From positions 1 to 25,042 of IMG/VR virus record IMGVR_UViG_3300010885_038339: a DNA stretch of 25,042 nt. One strand, given 5' to 3'. Positions 7,701 through 14,131 of the stretch are shown piece by piece. The notes beneath the pieces were generated by a model. The model did not search any database. It worked only from the letters and a program-made list of their open reading frames with translations, and was not told where the DNA came from. The position numbers and the translations under genes are program-made. The stretch comes from a virus. Position 1 is the first letter of the stretch. Each line of letters starts with the position of its first letter.

Positions 7701-7940
7701 CAACGGCAAGCAATGTTTGCCAACTTTGGCGGCACCAAGCCACTGACTGCCACCGAAGGTGAGCAACAGCCGGGCGCTGACTATCGTGACCCCAAAGAAG
7801 TTGACTACGATGCCATCGGACACGATGACATGGTTGCCCGAGTTAAAAAGCTGGCCGGGCTTGGCCCTATGAAAACTGTGTACGATCCTGCCCGGCGACA
7901 GTATCGTAACATGCCCACAGCACAACAGCCTAAAAAATGA
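4794..7940 (+). CDS. Giant modular protein with repeated VAE joints, candidate prohead-protease polyprotein
   Basis: 1048 residues; AAGGA at 4783-4787 supports the start. Five joints, (G/V)VAE at residues 413-416, 529-532, 586-589, 692-695 and 825-828, divide the C-terminal 60% into dissimilar blocks of 116, 57, 106, 133 and 220 residues. Further L-x-E sites precede or follow blocks: LNE 124-126, LDE 232-234, LNE 592-594, LNE 698-700, LDE 898-900. Block 417-532 is ParB-like, with EGRHR at 501-505. Block 590-695 is very acidic. Residues 829-900 look like a small beta-barrel (VGDNVVISGDV). Residues 343-413 form an alpha/beta module ending in GYKVHDHHYIGTV. No membrane segment or signal is visible. 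T4 gp21 cuts after (I/L)-x-E, so cleavage into separate proteins inside the prohead is inferred. The blocks differ in G+C by eye. Confidence 0.75.
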   Translation: MFTLDLFNTRYEKQLHEGAVDREEQNRWQAHQRGEQDFKRREQNAGLGDEDFGTYSIWTQGTKDAEPKKIQTKQCSMNAVRQHAENIKQKYPSLRVWWQAHHLGNSRFEVDECMGYGGLAGEELNEFAPGQGGSSGNYFQALASAWYNGAFDSGNLQKGIKSKEDVERLLQRGVVCPDGVTRKFNIDYNSDFDGVVIFSDDYYEHGDHDETDSRTGQPFGPYDYMEFGDDDLDESAKWRDPKYKGQLYTQEKPDYRDTREYDRARWDPKPKGYPGRKELAGGSEYSDPDPLTRGFGRSGIKHSILDRGKRKGLPSRDQITSLKGSIRDAHGQHTEPNLPEQDESNGLPTVHRIGLTVTDPNHPMVSKRGETVQKTVRVKGDDREKAINSAIAHLRRKGYKVHDHHYIGTVDQGVAEGFEHNSQDLADVADWMQTTPDKLSVEVRQEPIEKFIKQIREMYGTYDEFPKDEERTNRILKLLRRGANPLPIYVEAGDPHLFVMEGRHRMVAFWLAEMKTIPVAYVSIKGQQVVAEGLSEMDKSQTPPGRDGSNDPDAGKKEYTAKTITPKKAAKDAVKILNKVFNKKKGVAEGSLNEFAIPSGNDGDSGRWYNDDELADIIGDDWFEDFDVSNDGFNIDAYGEKAKKNLVGYANSWFDDKGYDVHVMGVEHNDVDHDLQWYIVGSFHNPRFANEGVAEDNLNELDTFAPVTTYVRLANGTYVAANWRRNQNLSTASNSASFIDIKPLAPAAAKQLGLDQRLNDPEKKYTGAATISSGGPIQASGPLADRTINVVDIRDPKAAKDSGVPDTLFGKIAQWAQQQSQKQPGVAEGVMYGAENLNVGDNVVISGDVNLKGATGVIDSFGRDKRFVVVDLYNHGRHSFHSSDVSANDYDNDEHNDLDETRKGQVPMTLKPGETDNLEPEDSTGFKKLPAYQQGQAAQQKAGKQLIQKSPYTYQSDQDWAYRNGAADAQRQAMFANFGGTKPLTATEGEQQPGADYRDPKEVDYDAIGHDDMVARVKKLAGLGPMKTVYDPARRQYRNMPTAQQPKK
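6030..7280 (+). repeat. Five dispersed in-frame copies of a 15-base joint (GGTGTGGCGGAAGGC)
   Basis: Copies lie at 6030-6044 and 6549-6563 (exact), 6378-6392 (one change in the first codon), 6867-6881 (last two bases changed) and 7266-7280 (GCA for GCG). Spacings are 348, 171, 318 and 399 bases, all multiples of three, so the frame is kept. The valine and glutamate codons are identical in all copies, and the alanine codon in four of five. Such conservation suggests either recent copying or use as short homology for module exchange. This is not a CRISPR array, since the units between are coding and of unequal length. Confidence 0.85.
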
Positions 7941-8644
7941 GAGCACAAGAGTTTTTGATTGAACGGTGGACTCGACGCACTGTCGACAATTACTTTGACA
8001 ACAAAAAACAACCCAAGCTCTCCCGCAGAGATTTTTCAATTTCACGTCCACAGGACGGATGTGTGTTGTTGAAGTTCAAAACTATTCCCGATCTTACCAA
8101 AAGTTTTTTTCGTATGGCCGAATATTACGAAGGACATCGTTACAGTGCCAAGAAACAACATGTTGGCATGGCTGAGTTCTTGGACAACTGGATGGACCGC
8201 GAAGGCAATGCAGACTATTTTAAATTCTGGGATGGTTTCAACATAACAGATTCTGCATTTCGCTCATGGTCACGTACAGTGGGACCTCTCAGTCAAGCAG
8301 AACAAACAGTGGTAGATGCCATCAACAAGGCCACAGCAGGCATGAAGAAATTCTGTGTGATAGGCATCAGCGGTGATGATCCTGCTACCTTGCAACACGA
8401 AATGTTTCATGCTAAGTATTATTTAGACACAGATTTCAAACGTCGAGTGGATCAACTGTTTGATGAATGTCGCAATGATCCTGTGATAAAAACCATGGCC
8501 AAAGTATTGAAGACCAAATTAGACTATCAAGCACATGTTGACGAAGAAGTTGCTGCCTACTTGTACGCAGGATCACAATTGAAATTGGTGTTTGGTGTTG
8601 ATGCCAAATCTTTGGTTCAGCGTTTTCAGGAATTGCACACATGA
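7937..8644 (+). CDS. HExxH metalloprotease-like protein with capsid-targeting-like leader
   Basis: 235 residues. Residues 1-9 (MRAQEFLIE) match the T4 capsid-targeting pattern, with a candidate cut after LIE. A zincin motif HEMFH lies at 154-158 within TLQHEMFHAKYYL, preceded by a beta-strand-like CVIGISGDDPA and followed some 45 residues later by HVDEEVAAYLY (Glu203, Glu204). HExxH plus a downstream Glu on a helix is the gluzincin metal-site layout, so a zinc-dependent peptidase is the best guess. The substrate is unknown. There is no signal peptide after the leader, so it would act in the host cytoplasm if injected. The ATG overlaps the TGA of the giant gene and the stop overlaps the ATG at 8641. 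Confidence 0.7.
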   Translation: MRAQEFLIERWTRRTVDNYFDNKKQPKLSRRDFSISRPQDGCVLLKFKTIPDLTKSFFRMAEYYEGHRYSAKKQHVGMAEFLDNWMDREGNADYFKFWDGFNITDSAFRSWSRTVGPLSQAEQTVVDAINKATAGMKKFCVIGISGDDPATLQHEMFHAKYYLDTDFKRRVDQLFDECRNDPVIKTMAKVLKTKLDYQAHVDEEVAAYLYAGSQLKLVFGVDAKSLVQRFQELHT

Positions 8645-9744
8645 GAGCAAGAGAATTTGTCAACGAAGATTTAACTCGCAGAGGATTCTTGCGAGGCCTA
8701 GGTGCTGCCACCGTGGCAGGTGCAGCCGGTAGTGCGCTGGCACAGAACACAGATATATCTGCTGCTTTCAAAAATATGCAACAGGATGATCCACGAGTCA
8801 GACATGCCAAAGATGTGGCTGATCTTGCCAATGCCATATATCAAAACATGGTGGCCCAACGTGGACAACCAATGGATCGTCAACAACAAAACACATGGAT
8901 GACGATAGCACACGAAAAAGCAGCGGCACGGTTCTCCCAGTACCGACCTGGAGCACAGCCCCCTGCCAAACCTGTTGCTGGATTTCCAAGCCAAGGCAGT
9001 GAATACCGCAGGTCACGTGACATTGATAATTTTGAAAGTGTTGCAGAAGCCAAAACAACTCGAGAAGAGTTCGTAACTGAAGCCGGAATGTTTGGAATTT
9101 TTTCCAAACCAGCGCCGGTCAAGAAACGACCCGAACCAGTTGATGCATTCTCTGCCAAATTGATTGCCAATCGTATGCAACAGAAACCACCGATCGCTGG
9201 CACAAAAAAACCCGAAGTTCAGCGCATAACAAGATATGCCGAATCTACCGCTGACCTGCCCGAAGGAATCCGGACGGCCTTGGGAGCGGTTGCACTGGCT
9301 GGAACCGTGGCCATGAGTCCGGCCCAGGCCCAGACATCCGGCAATGACCTATTGCCCGACATCGTGGCACATGTGGTCATGCAAATCAACGGTAAAACAG
9401 TTGAAAAAGAAATCAATCTAGGAACACAATATCAATCGCCAGGCGAAGCTCGAGATGCAGTAGCCAAATGGTTAAAAGAAAAAGGCGTCACCAACTACCA
9501 GATAAACTTGGAACGTGCTACACCAGTGAACGAAACTGCCAACGAAAATCAAGATGCCGTAGAACGTGCTATCTTAAATCGTATCATGGTTGCACACACA
9601 GACTTGTTGATGCAGTTTGGTCCAGACAAGGTCATGCAGGCCGCGGAGGAAGTGGCTTACAATGTGGGTGATGTGGATGAAATTGGTACCAGCGATGTCA
9701 GTGCCTATGTCAATCAAGTTCGACAAATCCTTGGTGCCAAATGA
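8641..9744 (+). CDS. Mosaic cargo candidate with leader, Tat-like signal and internal Sec-like signal
   Basis: 367 residues. MRAREFVNE (1-9) is a targeting-like leader; directly behind it, DLTRRGFLRGLGAATVAG and then ALAQ (33-35 region) form an almost textbook twin-arginine signal with an AxA cleavage site. A helical segment follows (36-130). VAE at 134-136 and VTE at 145-147 (within EEFVTE) are further candidate processing sites. LPE at 206-208 is followed at once by GIRTALGAVALAGTVAMS and AQAQ, a Sec-like signal sequence, then an alpha/beta module (QTSGNDLLPD onward). The last 60 residues (IMVAHTDLLMQFGPDKVM, then DVDEIGTSDVSAYV) form a helical module I recall at C-termini of related phage proteins. 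Start and stop both sit in ATGA overlaps. Packaging, cleavage and export are inferred from motif order only. Confidence 0.7.
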   Translation: MRAREFVNEDLTRRGFLRGLGAATVAGAAGSALAQNTDISAAFKNMQQDDPRVRHAKDVADLANAIYQNMVAQRGQPMDRQQQNTWMTIAHEKAAARFSQYRPGAQPPAKPVAGFPSQGSEYRRSRDIDNFESVAEAKTTREEFVTEAGMFGIFSKPAPVKKRPEPVDAFSAKLIANRMQQKPPIAGTKKPEVQRITRYAESTADLPEGIRTALGAVALAGTVAMSPAQAQTSGNDLLPDIVAHVVMQINGKTVEKEINLGTQYQSPGEARDAVAKWLKEKGVTNYQINLERATPVNETANENQDAVERAILNRIMVAHTDLLMQFGPDKVMQAAEEVAYNVGDVDEIGTSDVSAYVNQVRQILGAK

Positions 9745-10379
9745 TACTGGCTGATTTTCAAATTAGTAACCATGACAAACTAGACAGTATACTTGTAGGT
9801 CTATGTGAGTTGGTCATCGAAGGTCAAAAACGAGATCCTGCAGAATACGGCATGGTGGCGGCCGCTGTGCTTGACCCTGATAATAATTGTGTAGCTGCAT
9901 TGAACTATCAAACAGATCAAGGTGATGTTCACGGTGAACGTGCCGCAATAGATGCTTATCACCAACGCTTTGGCGAAATACCCAAGGGCAGTATTATTTT
10001 AACAACCTGTAGTCCGTGCACCGAACCTATGCCCGACCGTTACGGCGACAGCTGCAAAGACCTAATTAGTAGCACACCGGTCCACAAAGTCTATGCCGGT
10101 TATAGGGATCCTAGTCAGCAGACCACTGCCGGTAACAAGACTTATCATTTACAAATAACAAAAAATAAAAAAATACAAGAACTATGCAAATCTTTTGCCG
10201 ACACTTGGTTAAAGGACGAGTTGAATGAACTCAATTTCCTAGGAAGCCCTTGCACCAAAGACTGTTCGGGTCATAGAGCCGGCTATGCGTGGTCGCAGAG
10301 AAAAGGTGGGCGTGTGGCTCAAAGTCCATGGAGCCCCAGTTTCAACAAAGGCAGTCAACTACATGTGGATGGCAAATGA
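9741..10379 (+). CDS. Cytidine-deaminase-fold protein with a C-terminal accessory module
   Basis: 212 residues. The deaminase metal site is visible: HGE at 64-66 and TTCSPCTEPMPDRYGDSC, giving Cys93 and Cys105 as the other ligands and Glu66 as the proton shuttle. The long PC-x(11)-C spacing resembles RibD or nucleotide-deaminase forms more than APOBEC or CDA (PCxxC). Known phage relatives convert dCMP to dUMP, but the substrate here is open: free nucleotides, pteridine-type compounds or nucleic acid. LNE at 161-163 is followed by a separate module, LNFLGSPCTKDCSGHRAG, ending near residue 210; I know this Cys/His module from other phage proteins without a function. The LNE again fits an (I/L)-x-E joint. 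It has no targeting leader. The ATG overlaps the upstream TGA. Confidence 0.7.
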   Translation: MILADFQISNHDKLDSILVGLCELVIEGQKRDPAEYGMVAAAVLDPDNNCVAALNYQTDQGDVHGERAAIDAYHQRFGEIPKGSIILTTCSPCTEPMPDRYGDSCKDLISSTPVHKVYAGYRDPSQQTTAGNKTYHLQITKNKKIQELCKSFADTWLKDELNELNFLGSPCTKDCSGHRAGYAWSQRKGGRVAQSPWSPSFNKGSQLHVDGK

Positions 10380-10447
10380 ACGACTACCCAGTATACCCCG
10401 AAGATGACGGTTATGATCGCCCAAGAAATCCTTACGCACCTTGCTGA
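10376..10447 (+). CDS. Possible 23-residue protein in an ATGA overlap
   Basis: An ATG overlaps the deaminase stop in the same ATGA arrangement used throughout this block and opens a frame of 23 codons (MNDYPVYPEDDGYDRPRNPY, then APC). It is rich in Tyr, Pro and Asp and probably unstructured. It overlaps the first 44 bases of the next gene in another frame. It may be a real peptide, or simply a means to carry ribosomes to the downstream start. Confidence 0.35.
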   Translation: MNDYPVYPEDDGYDRPRNPYAPC

Positions 10448-11006
10448 AGTAGATGCCAATACCTTGTCGGGCAGCGACAGCTCAAATCTCAATCTTGAAA
10501 GATTCTGGGCCATTGCTGAACTGAGCCGGATCAAGAATTATTTTGATACCATCTATATGCTGGGATCCTGGTACGGCAATGTAGCCCTGTTGCTGTTCAT
10601 GCTGGAACGCTACATCACATTTGATCTGATTATTAACGACGACATCAATCGCGATTCTCTACGCACAGGACAACAGAAATTGGCACGCCTGGGTCTAGCC
10701 GATCGCGCTCGGCCCATGTTGAAGGATGCCAATGATTTGAACTATGAACAACTGGGTCCAGATGGCCTGGTGATCAATCTCAGCTGTCACAACATCCCCA
10801 GCTCACGGTGGTTGGATCATATACCTGTGGGCACCATGGTGGTGTTGCAGGGTCGCAGTCAGGATCCCGGAGCCATCAATCGGTATCACAGTTTTGCACA
10901 GTTTGATCAAGACTTGCCCCTGGGGCAGACTTTATATCGAGACACGCTGGAACTGACCGATTCCGACGGTGCCTACCAACAGTACATGAAGATCGGAATA
11001 CGATAG
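10404..11006 (+). CDS. Methyltransferase-like Rossmann-fold protein
   Basis: 200 residues. The frame is closed upstream by the TGA at 10377, so the start is ATG 10404 or ATG 10413. YMLGSWYGNVALLLFML resembles motif I of class I SAM-dependent methyltransferases, and DLIINDDINRDSL lies where the acidic residue that binds SAM would be expected; a strand DGLVINLSCHNIPSS could hold motif IV. A classical catalytic motif (NPPY, DPPY or PC) is absent, so the target is unknown and the protein may be non-catalytic. It lies last in the accessory block and before a strong promoter. It could also be another Rossmann-fold enzyme. Confidence 0.5.
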   Translation: MTVMIAQEILTHLAEVDANTLSGSDSSNLNLERFWAIAELSRIKNYFDTIYMLGSWYGNVALLLFMLERYITFDLIINDDINRDSLRTGQQKLARLGLADRARPMLKDANDLNYEQLGPDGLVINLSCHNIPSSRWLDHIPVGTMVVLQGRSQDPGAINRYHSFAQFDQDLPLGQTLYRDTLELTDSDGAYQQYMKIGIR

Positions 11007-11089
11007 AATTTGGCCTTAGGACCGAATGCCCGGCTGCTGGGTGAACTGATCGATTCGCTACCGTGATGTTCAAAGTGAGCAATTTTCTA

Positions 11090-11117
11090 TTGACAATATA
11101 AATTTCTGTGTTATACT
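11090..11117 (+). promoter_or_regulatory. Sigma70-type promoter upstream of dsbA
   Basis: TTGACA (11090-11095) and TATACT (11112-11117) are separated by 16 bases in the 129-base gap 11007-11135. Both boxes are near consensus, so host RNA polymerase should read it without phage factors. The start would fall near 11124, leaving a leader of about 12 bases with AGGAG (11126-11130) before the ATG at 11136. I see nothing else definite in the gap; the part before 11080 has no feature I can support. Confidence 0.75.
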
Positions 11118-11135
11118 AGCATTTTAGGAGTATAC

Positions 11136-11396
11136 ATGGATACCAAATCATTCAACGGCGACCAAAAAATCAAACTGATGCAGGTGATCAACGAAGGCAT
11201 GCAGGTCACTATGGAAATTGAAACACTACAAGGTGGACTCAATGACACTGTCAAGGCCATTGCAGAGGAATTGGACATCAAACCTGCTGTGTTGAAAAAA
11301 GCTATTAAGATAGCACACAAAGCCGAATTTGGCAAAGCCAAACAGGATCACGAACTGTTGGAAACAATTCTTGAAACTGTGGGCAAGACATTATAA
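11136..11396 (+). CDS. dsbA: DsbA-like double-stranded DNA-binding, late transcription protein
   Basis: 86 residues, close to the 89 of T4 DsbA. The segment from GLNDTVKAIAEELDIKPAVL through IAHKAEFGKAKQDHELLETI lines up by eye with the T4 protein, which has an equivalent acidic helix, a LGV-type turn and a closing helix. T4 DsbA binds double-stranded DNA and takes part in late transcription. The start is fixed by AGGAG six bases upstream. It stands alone behind its own sigma70-type promoter and immediately upstream of DNA polymerase. The assignment rests on length and remembered sequence pattern, so a different small helical DNA-binding protein is possible. Confidence 0.65.
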   Translation: MDTKSFNGDQKIKLMQVINEGMQVTMEIETLQGGLNDTVKAIAEELDIKPAVLKKAIKIAHKAEFGKAKQDHELLETILETVGKTL

Positions 11397-11399
11397 ATA
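11392..11399 (+). promoter_or_regulatory. T4-type late promoter sequence TATAAATA
   Basis: A perfect TATAAATA overlaps the stop codon of dsbA. In T4 this is the late promoter, recognised by gp55 with gp33 and the sliding clamp gp45. Transcription would start near 11405 and give a leader of about 65 bases before the polymerase ATG. In T4, gene 43 is expressed early and middle, so a late promoter here would be a difference, or the match may be chance in A+T-rich sequence. Confidence 0.45.
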
Positions 11400-11415
11400 T
11401 TGCTTTCGACAGCAA
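11400..11415 (+). promoter_or_regulatory. Small hairpin in the polymerase leader
   Basis: TTGCT (11400-11404) pairs with AGCAA (11411-11415) around a 6-base loop in the 76-base gap before gp43. The T4 and RB69 gp43 messages carry a hairpin operator used for autogenous translational control, but there it lies next to the ribosome site. Here the GGAG ribosome site is at 11465-11468, some 50 bases away, so the analogy is weak. No terminator T-tract follows. Confidence 0.25.
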
Positions 11416-11472
11416 CGAATCGTTCACGTCACGAACATGTAGCAAGGCTATACCGGCCACAAACGGAGACCA

Positions 11473-14130
11473 ATGAGTTATATTGACGCACTATTTGATC
11501 GTGAGCACGATCGCATTCACGTGGTAGAACGCCGCGATGGCAAACGGCAATACCGAGAGTATCCTGCCAATTATGTGTTCTACTACGATGACCCTAGAGG
11601 CAAATTTCAAAGCATCTACGGCACGCCTGTGTCAAGATTTTCAACACGCAACAACAAAGAGTTCCGCAAGGAAGTTCGAGCACAAAGCGGGCGACAGATC
11701 TATGAATCGGATATAAATCCCATATTCCGCTGCTTCGAAGAGAACTACAAAGACCAAGACGCACCCACACTGAACACAGTGTTCTTTGACATTGAGGTTG
11801 GGTTCGATGCGGTTCGTGGCTTTTCACCGGTAACAGATCCTTTCAATCCCATCACTGCCATATCGGTATATCTGAATTGGTTGGAGCAACTTGTAACGCT
11901 TGTGGTGGCACCACGCCACATGAGCGAGGAGACTGCTCGTGAGATCTGTGCGGAATTTGAGAACACGGTGTTGTGTGAATCTGAATCAGAAATGTTGAAG
12001 ATGTTTCTAGACCTAATTGAAGATGCTGACATCTTGAGTGGTTGGAATTCAGAAGGCTATGACATACCCTACACTATAAACCGTATAACTCGAGTGCTCA
12101 GCAAAGACGATACTAGACGTTTTTGTTTGTGGGGACAGTTTCCCAAGAAGCGTATGTTTGAACGCTTTGGTGCCGAAAATGAAACCTATGACTTGGTGGG
12201 TCGTGTGCATATGGACTATATGCAACTGTATCGCAAATACACTTATGAAGAGCGACATAGTTATAGTCTGGATGCCATTGCTGAATACGAGCTGGGCGAG
12301 CGCAAGACACAGTACGAAGGCACCTTGGATCAGCTGTACAACAATGACTTTCCAAAGTTTATTGAATACAACCGGCAAGATACCTTGTTGTTGGACAAAC
12401 TGGATAAAAAACTGCGATTCTTGGAACTGGCCAGCGAACTGGCACACGCCAACACTGTACTGTTGGCCACCACAATGGGTGCTGTGGCTGTGACTGAACA
12501 GGCCATCATAAACGAAGCACATGAACGTGGCATGGTTGTGCCCAATCGCAAGCAACGACTCACTGACGATGACACACAGGCCGCTGGCGCTTATGTGGCA
12601 TATCCTCGTAAAGGCATACACGAATGGATTGGATCCATAGACATCAACAGTCTGTATCCGTCAGCAATTCGTGCATTGAACATGGGACCAGAAACCATTG
12701 TAGGTCAACTGCGTCCGGTGATGACTGACCGTTATATCAAAGACAAAATGGCCCGGGGTGATTCATTTGCGGCCGCCTGGGAAGGTGTGTTTGCCAGTCT
12801 AGAATACACAGCGGTCATGGAACAGCAACGTGGCACCGAGATCACCATTGACTGGCAGTCAGGAGAAGAGACTGTACACTCGGGTGCTGAAATTTGGTAC
12901 ATGTTGTTTGACTCAAATCAACCTTGGATACTCAGTGCCAACGGTACCATATTCACCTACGAAAAGAAAGGCGTTATTCCTGGCCTGTTGGAACGCTGGT
13001 ATCGTGAACGACAAGAAATGCAGGCCCGAAAGAAAGATGCCCGAGATGCCAAAGAGATTGCTTTCTGGGACAAACGTCAGTTGGTTAAAAAGATTAACCT
13101 TAACAGTTTGTATGGCGCTATTCTTAATCCTGGCTGCAGGTTCTTTGACAAGCGAATTGGCCAAAGCACCACCCTTACTGGACGTAGCATTGCCCGGCAC
13201 ATGGATGCATACCTGAATGAGTGCATCACTGGTGAGTATGATCATGTGGGCCAGGCAGTGATCTACGGTGACACAGACTCCTGCTACTTTTCAGCATGGC
13301 CTGTGCTGAAACAAGAAGTTGCCGAAGGTCGCATGGCCTGGTCAAAGGAGATTTGTATTCAGTTGTACGACTCGATTGCTGACCAAGTAAATGATTCATT
13401 CCCGGCGTTTATGGAACGTGCATTCCATTGTCCCAGAGACATGGGCGATTTGATCCGAGCTGGTCGTGAAACAGTGGCTGACCGTGGCCTGTTTATCACC
13501 AAGAAACGCTATGCTGTCAATGCCATTGACATTGAAAACAAACGGCTAGACGTCAACGGTGCCATTGGCAAGACCAAGGCCACCGGCTTGGACCTGAAGC
13601 GGTCAGACACGCCCAAAGTCATTCAAGACTTCTTGTTGGAAATTCTAAATAAAGTGCTGGCTGGTAATGGTCGTGATGAAATTATCGAACGTGTGCGTGA
13701 GTTCAAGTATGAATTCAAAGAGCGACCAGGCTGGGAAAAAGGCTCACCCAAGCGTGTGAACAACTTGACCAAGTATGGCAAGGAAGAAGAACGTTTAGGC
13801 AAAGCCAACATGCCCGGGCATGTACGTGCGGCCATGAACTGGAACAACATGCGACGAATGAATTCGGACAACTATTCAATGCAGGTTGTAGATGGCATGA
13901 AGACCATTGTGTGCAAACTCAAGAGCAATGCCCTGGGTTGGACCAGCATTGGCTATCCCACAGACGAGATGCACCTACCGCAATGGTTCAAGGACTTGCC
14001 GTTTGCCGATTCGGAAATGGAAGCCACTGTGGTGGATCAAAAGATTGACAACTTGCTGGGTGTACTGGATTGGGACCTGGCAGCAGCCACCAACACAGAA
14101 AACACCTTTGAAACTTTGTTTGAGTGGTAG
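11473..14130 (+). CDS. 43: T4-type family B DNA polymerase with 3'-5' exonuclease
   Basis: 885 residues (T4 gp43 has 898), so full length and uninterrupted. Exonuclease motifs are present: FDIE with Asp106 and Glu108, NSEGYDIPY with Asp197, and YNRQD with Asp303. Polymerase motif A is DINSLYPS (Asp390), motif B is KKINLNSLYGA, and motif C is YGDTDS (Asp600, Asp602). It replicates the phage genome, held on DNA by the gp45 clamp; the C-terminal TLFEW is a plausible clamp-binding tail. GGAG at 11465-11468 fixes the start. The gene is not split and carries no intein or intron. The usual T4 neighbours (regA, 62, 44) do not follow; a methyltransferase-like gene lies between it and gp45. Confidence 0.97.
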   Translation: MSYIDALFDREHDRIHVVERRDGKRQYREYPANYVFYYDDPRGKFQSIYGTPVSRFSTRNNKEFRKEVRAQSGRQIYESDINPIFRCFEENYKDQDAPTLNTVFFDIEVGFDAVRGFSPVTDPFNPITAISVYLNWLEQLVTLVVAPRHMSEETAREICAEFENTVLCESESEMLKMFLDLIEDADILSGWNSEGYDIPYTINRITRVLSKDDTRRFCLWGQFPKKRMFERFGAENETYDLVGRVHMDYMQLYRKYTYEERHSYSLDAIAEYELGERKTQYEGTLDQLYNNDFPKFIEYNRQDTLLLDKLDKKLRFLELASELAHANTVLLATTMGAVAVTEQAIINEAHERGMVVPNRKQRLTDDDTQAAGAYVAYPRKGIHEWIGSIDINSLYPSAIRALNMGPETIVGQLRPVMTDRYIKDKMARGDSFAAAWEGVFASLEYTAVMEQQRGTEITIDWQSGEETVHSGAEIWYMLFDSNQPWILSANGTIFTYEKKGVIPGLLERWYRERQEMQARKKDARDAKEIAFWDKRQLVKKINLNSLYGAILNPGCRFFDKRIGQSTTLTGRSIARHMDAYLNECITGEYDHVGQAVIYGDTDSCYFSAWPVLKQEVAEGRMAWSKEICIQLYDSIADQVNDSFPAFMERAFHCPRDMGDLIRAGRETVADRGLFITKKRYAVNAIDIENKRLDVNGAIGKTKATGLDLKRSDTPKVIQDFLLEILNKVLAGNGRDEIIERVREFKYEFKERPGWEKGSPKRVNNLTKYGKEEERLGKANMPGHVRAAMNWNNMRRMNSDNYSMQVVDGMKTIVCKLKSNALGWTSIGYPTDEMHLPQWFKDLPFADSEMEATVVDQKIDNLLGVLDWDLAAATNTENTFETLFEW

Positions 14131-14131
14131 C

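Noticed and set aside
12049-12621. 190-residue open frame on the minus strand
   Set aside because: It is antisense to conserved gp43 exonuclease and polymerase motifs, with no domain signal.
13907-14131. Upstream extension of the 14132 gene into gp43
   Set aside because: The extension overlaps the conserved C-terminal part of the polymerase and has no protein-like character; the ATG one base after the gp43 stop is better.
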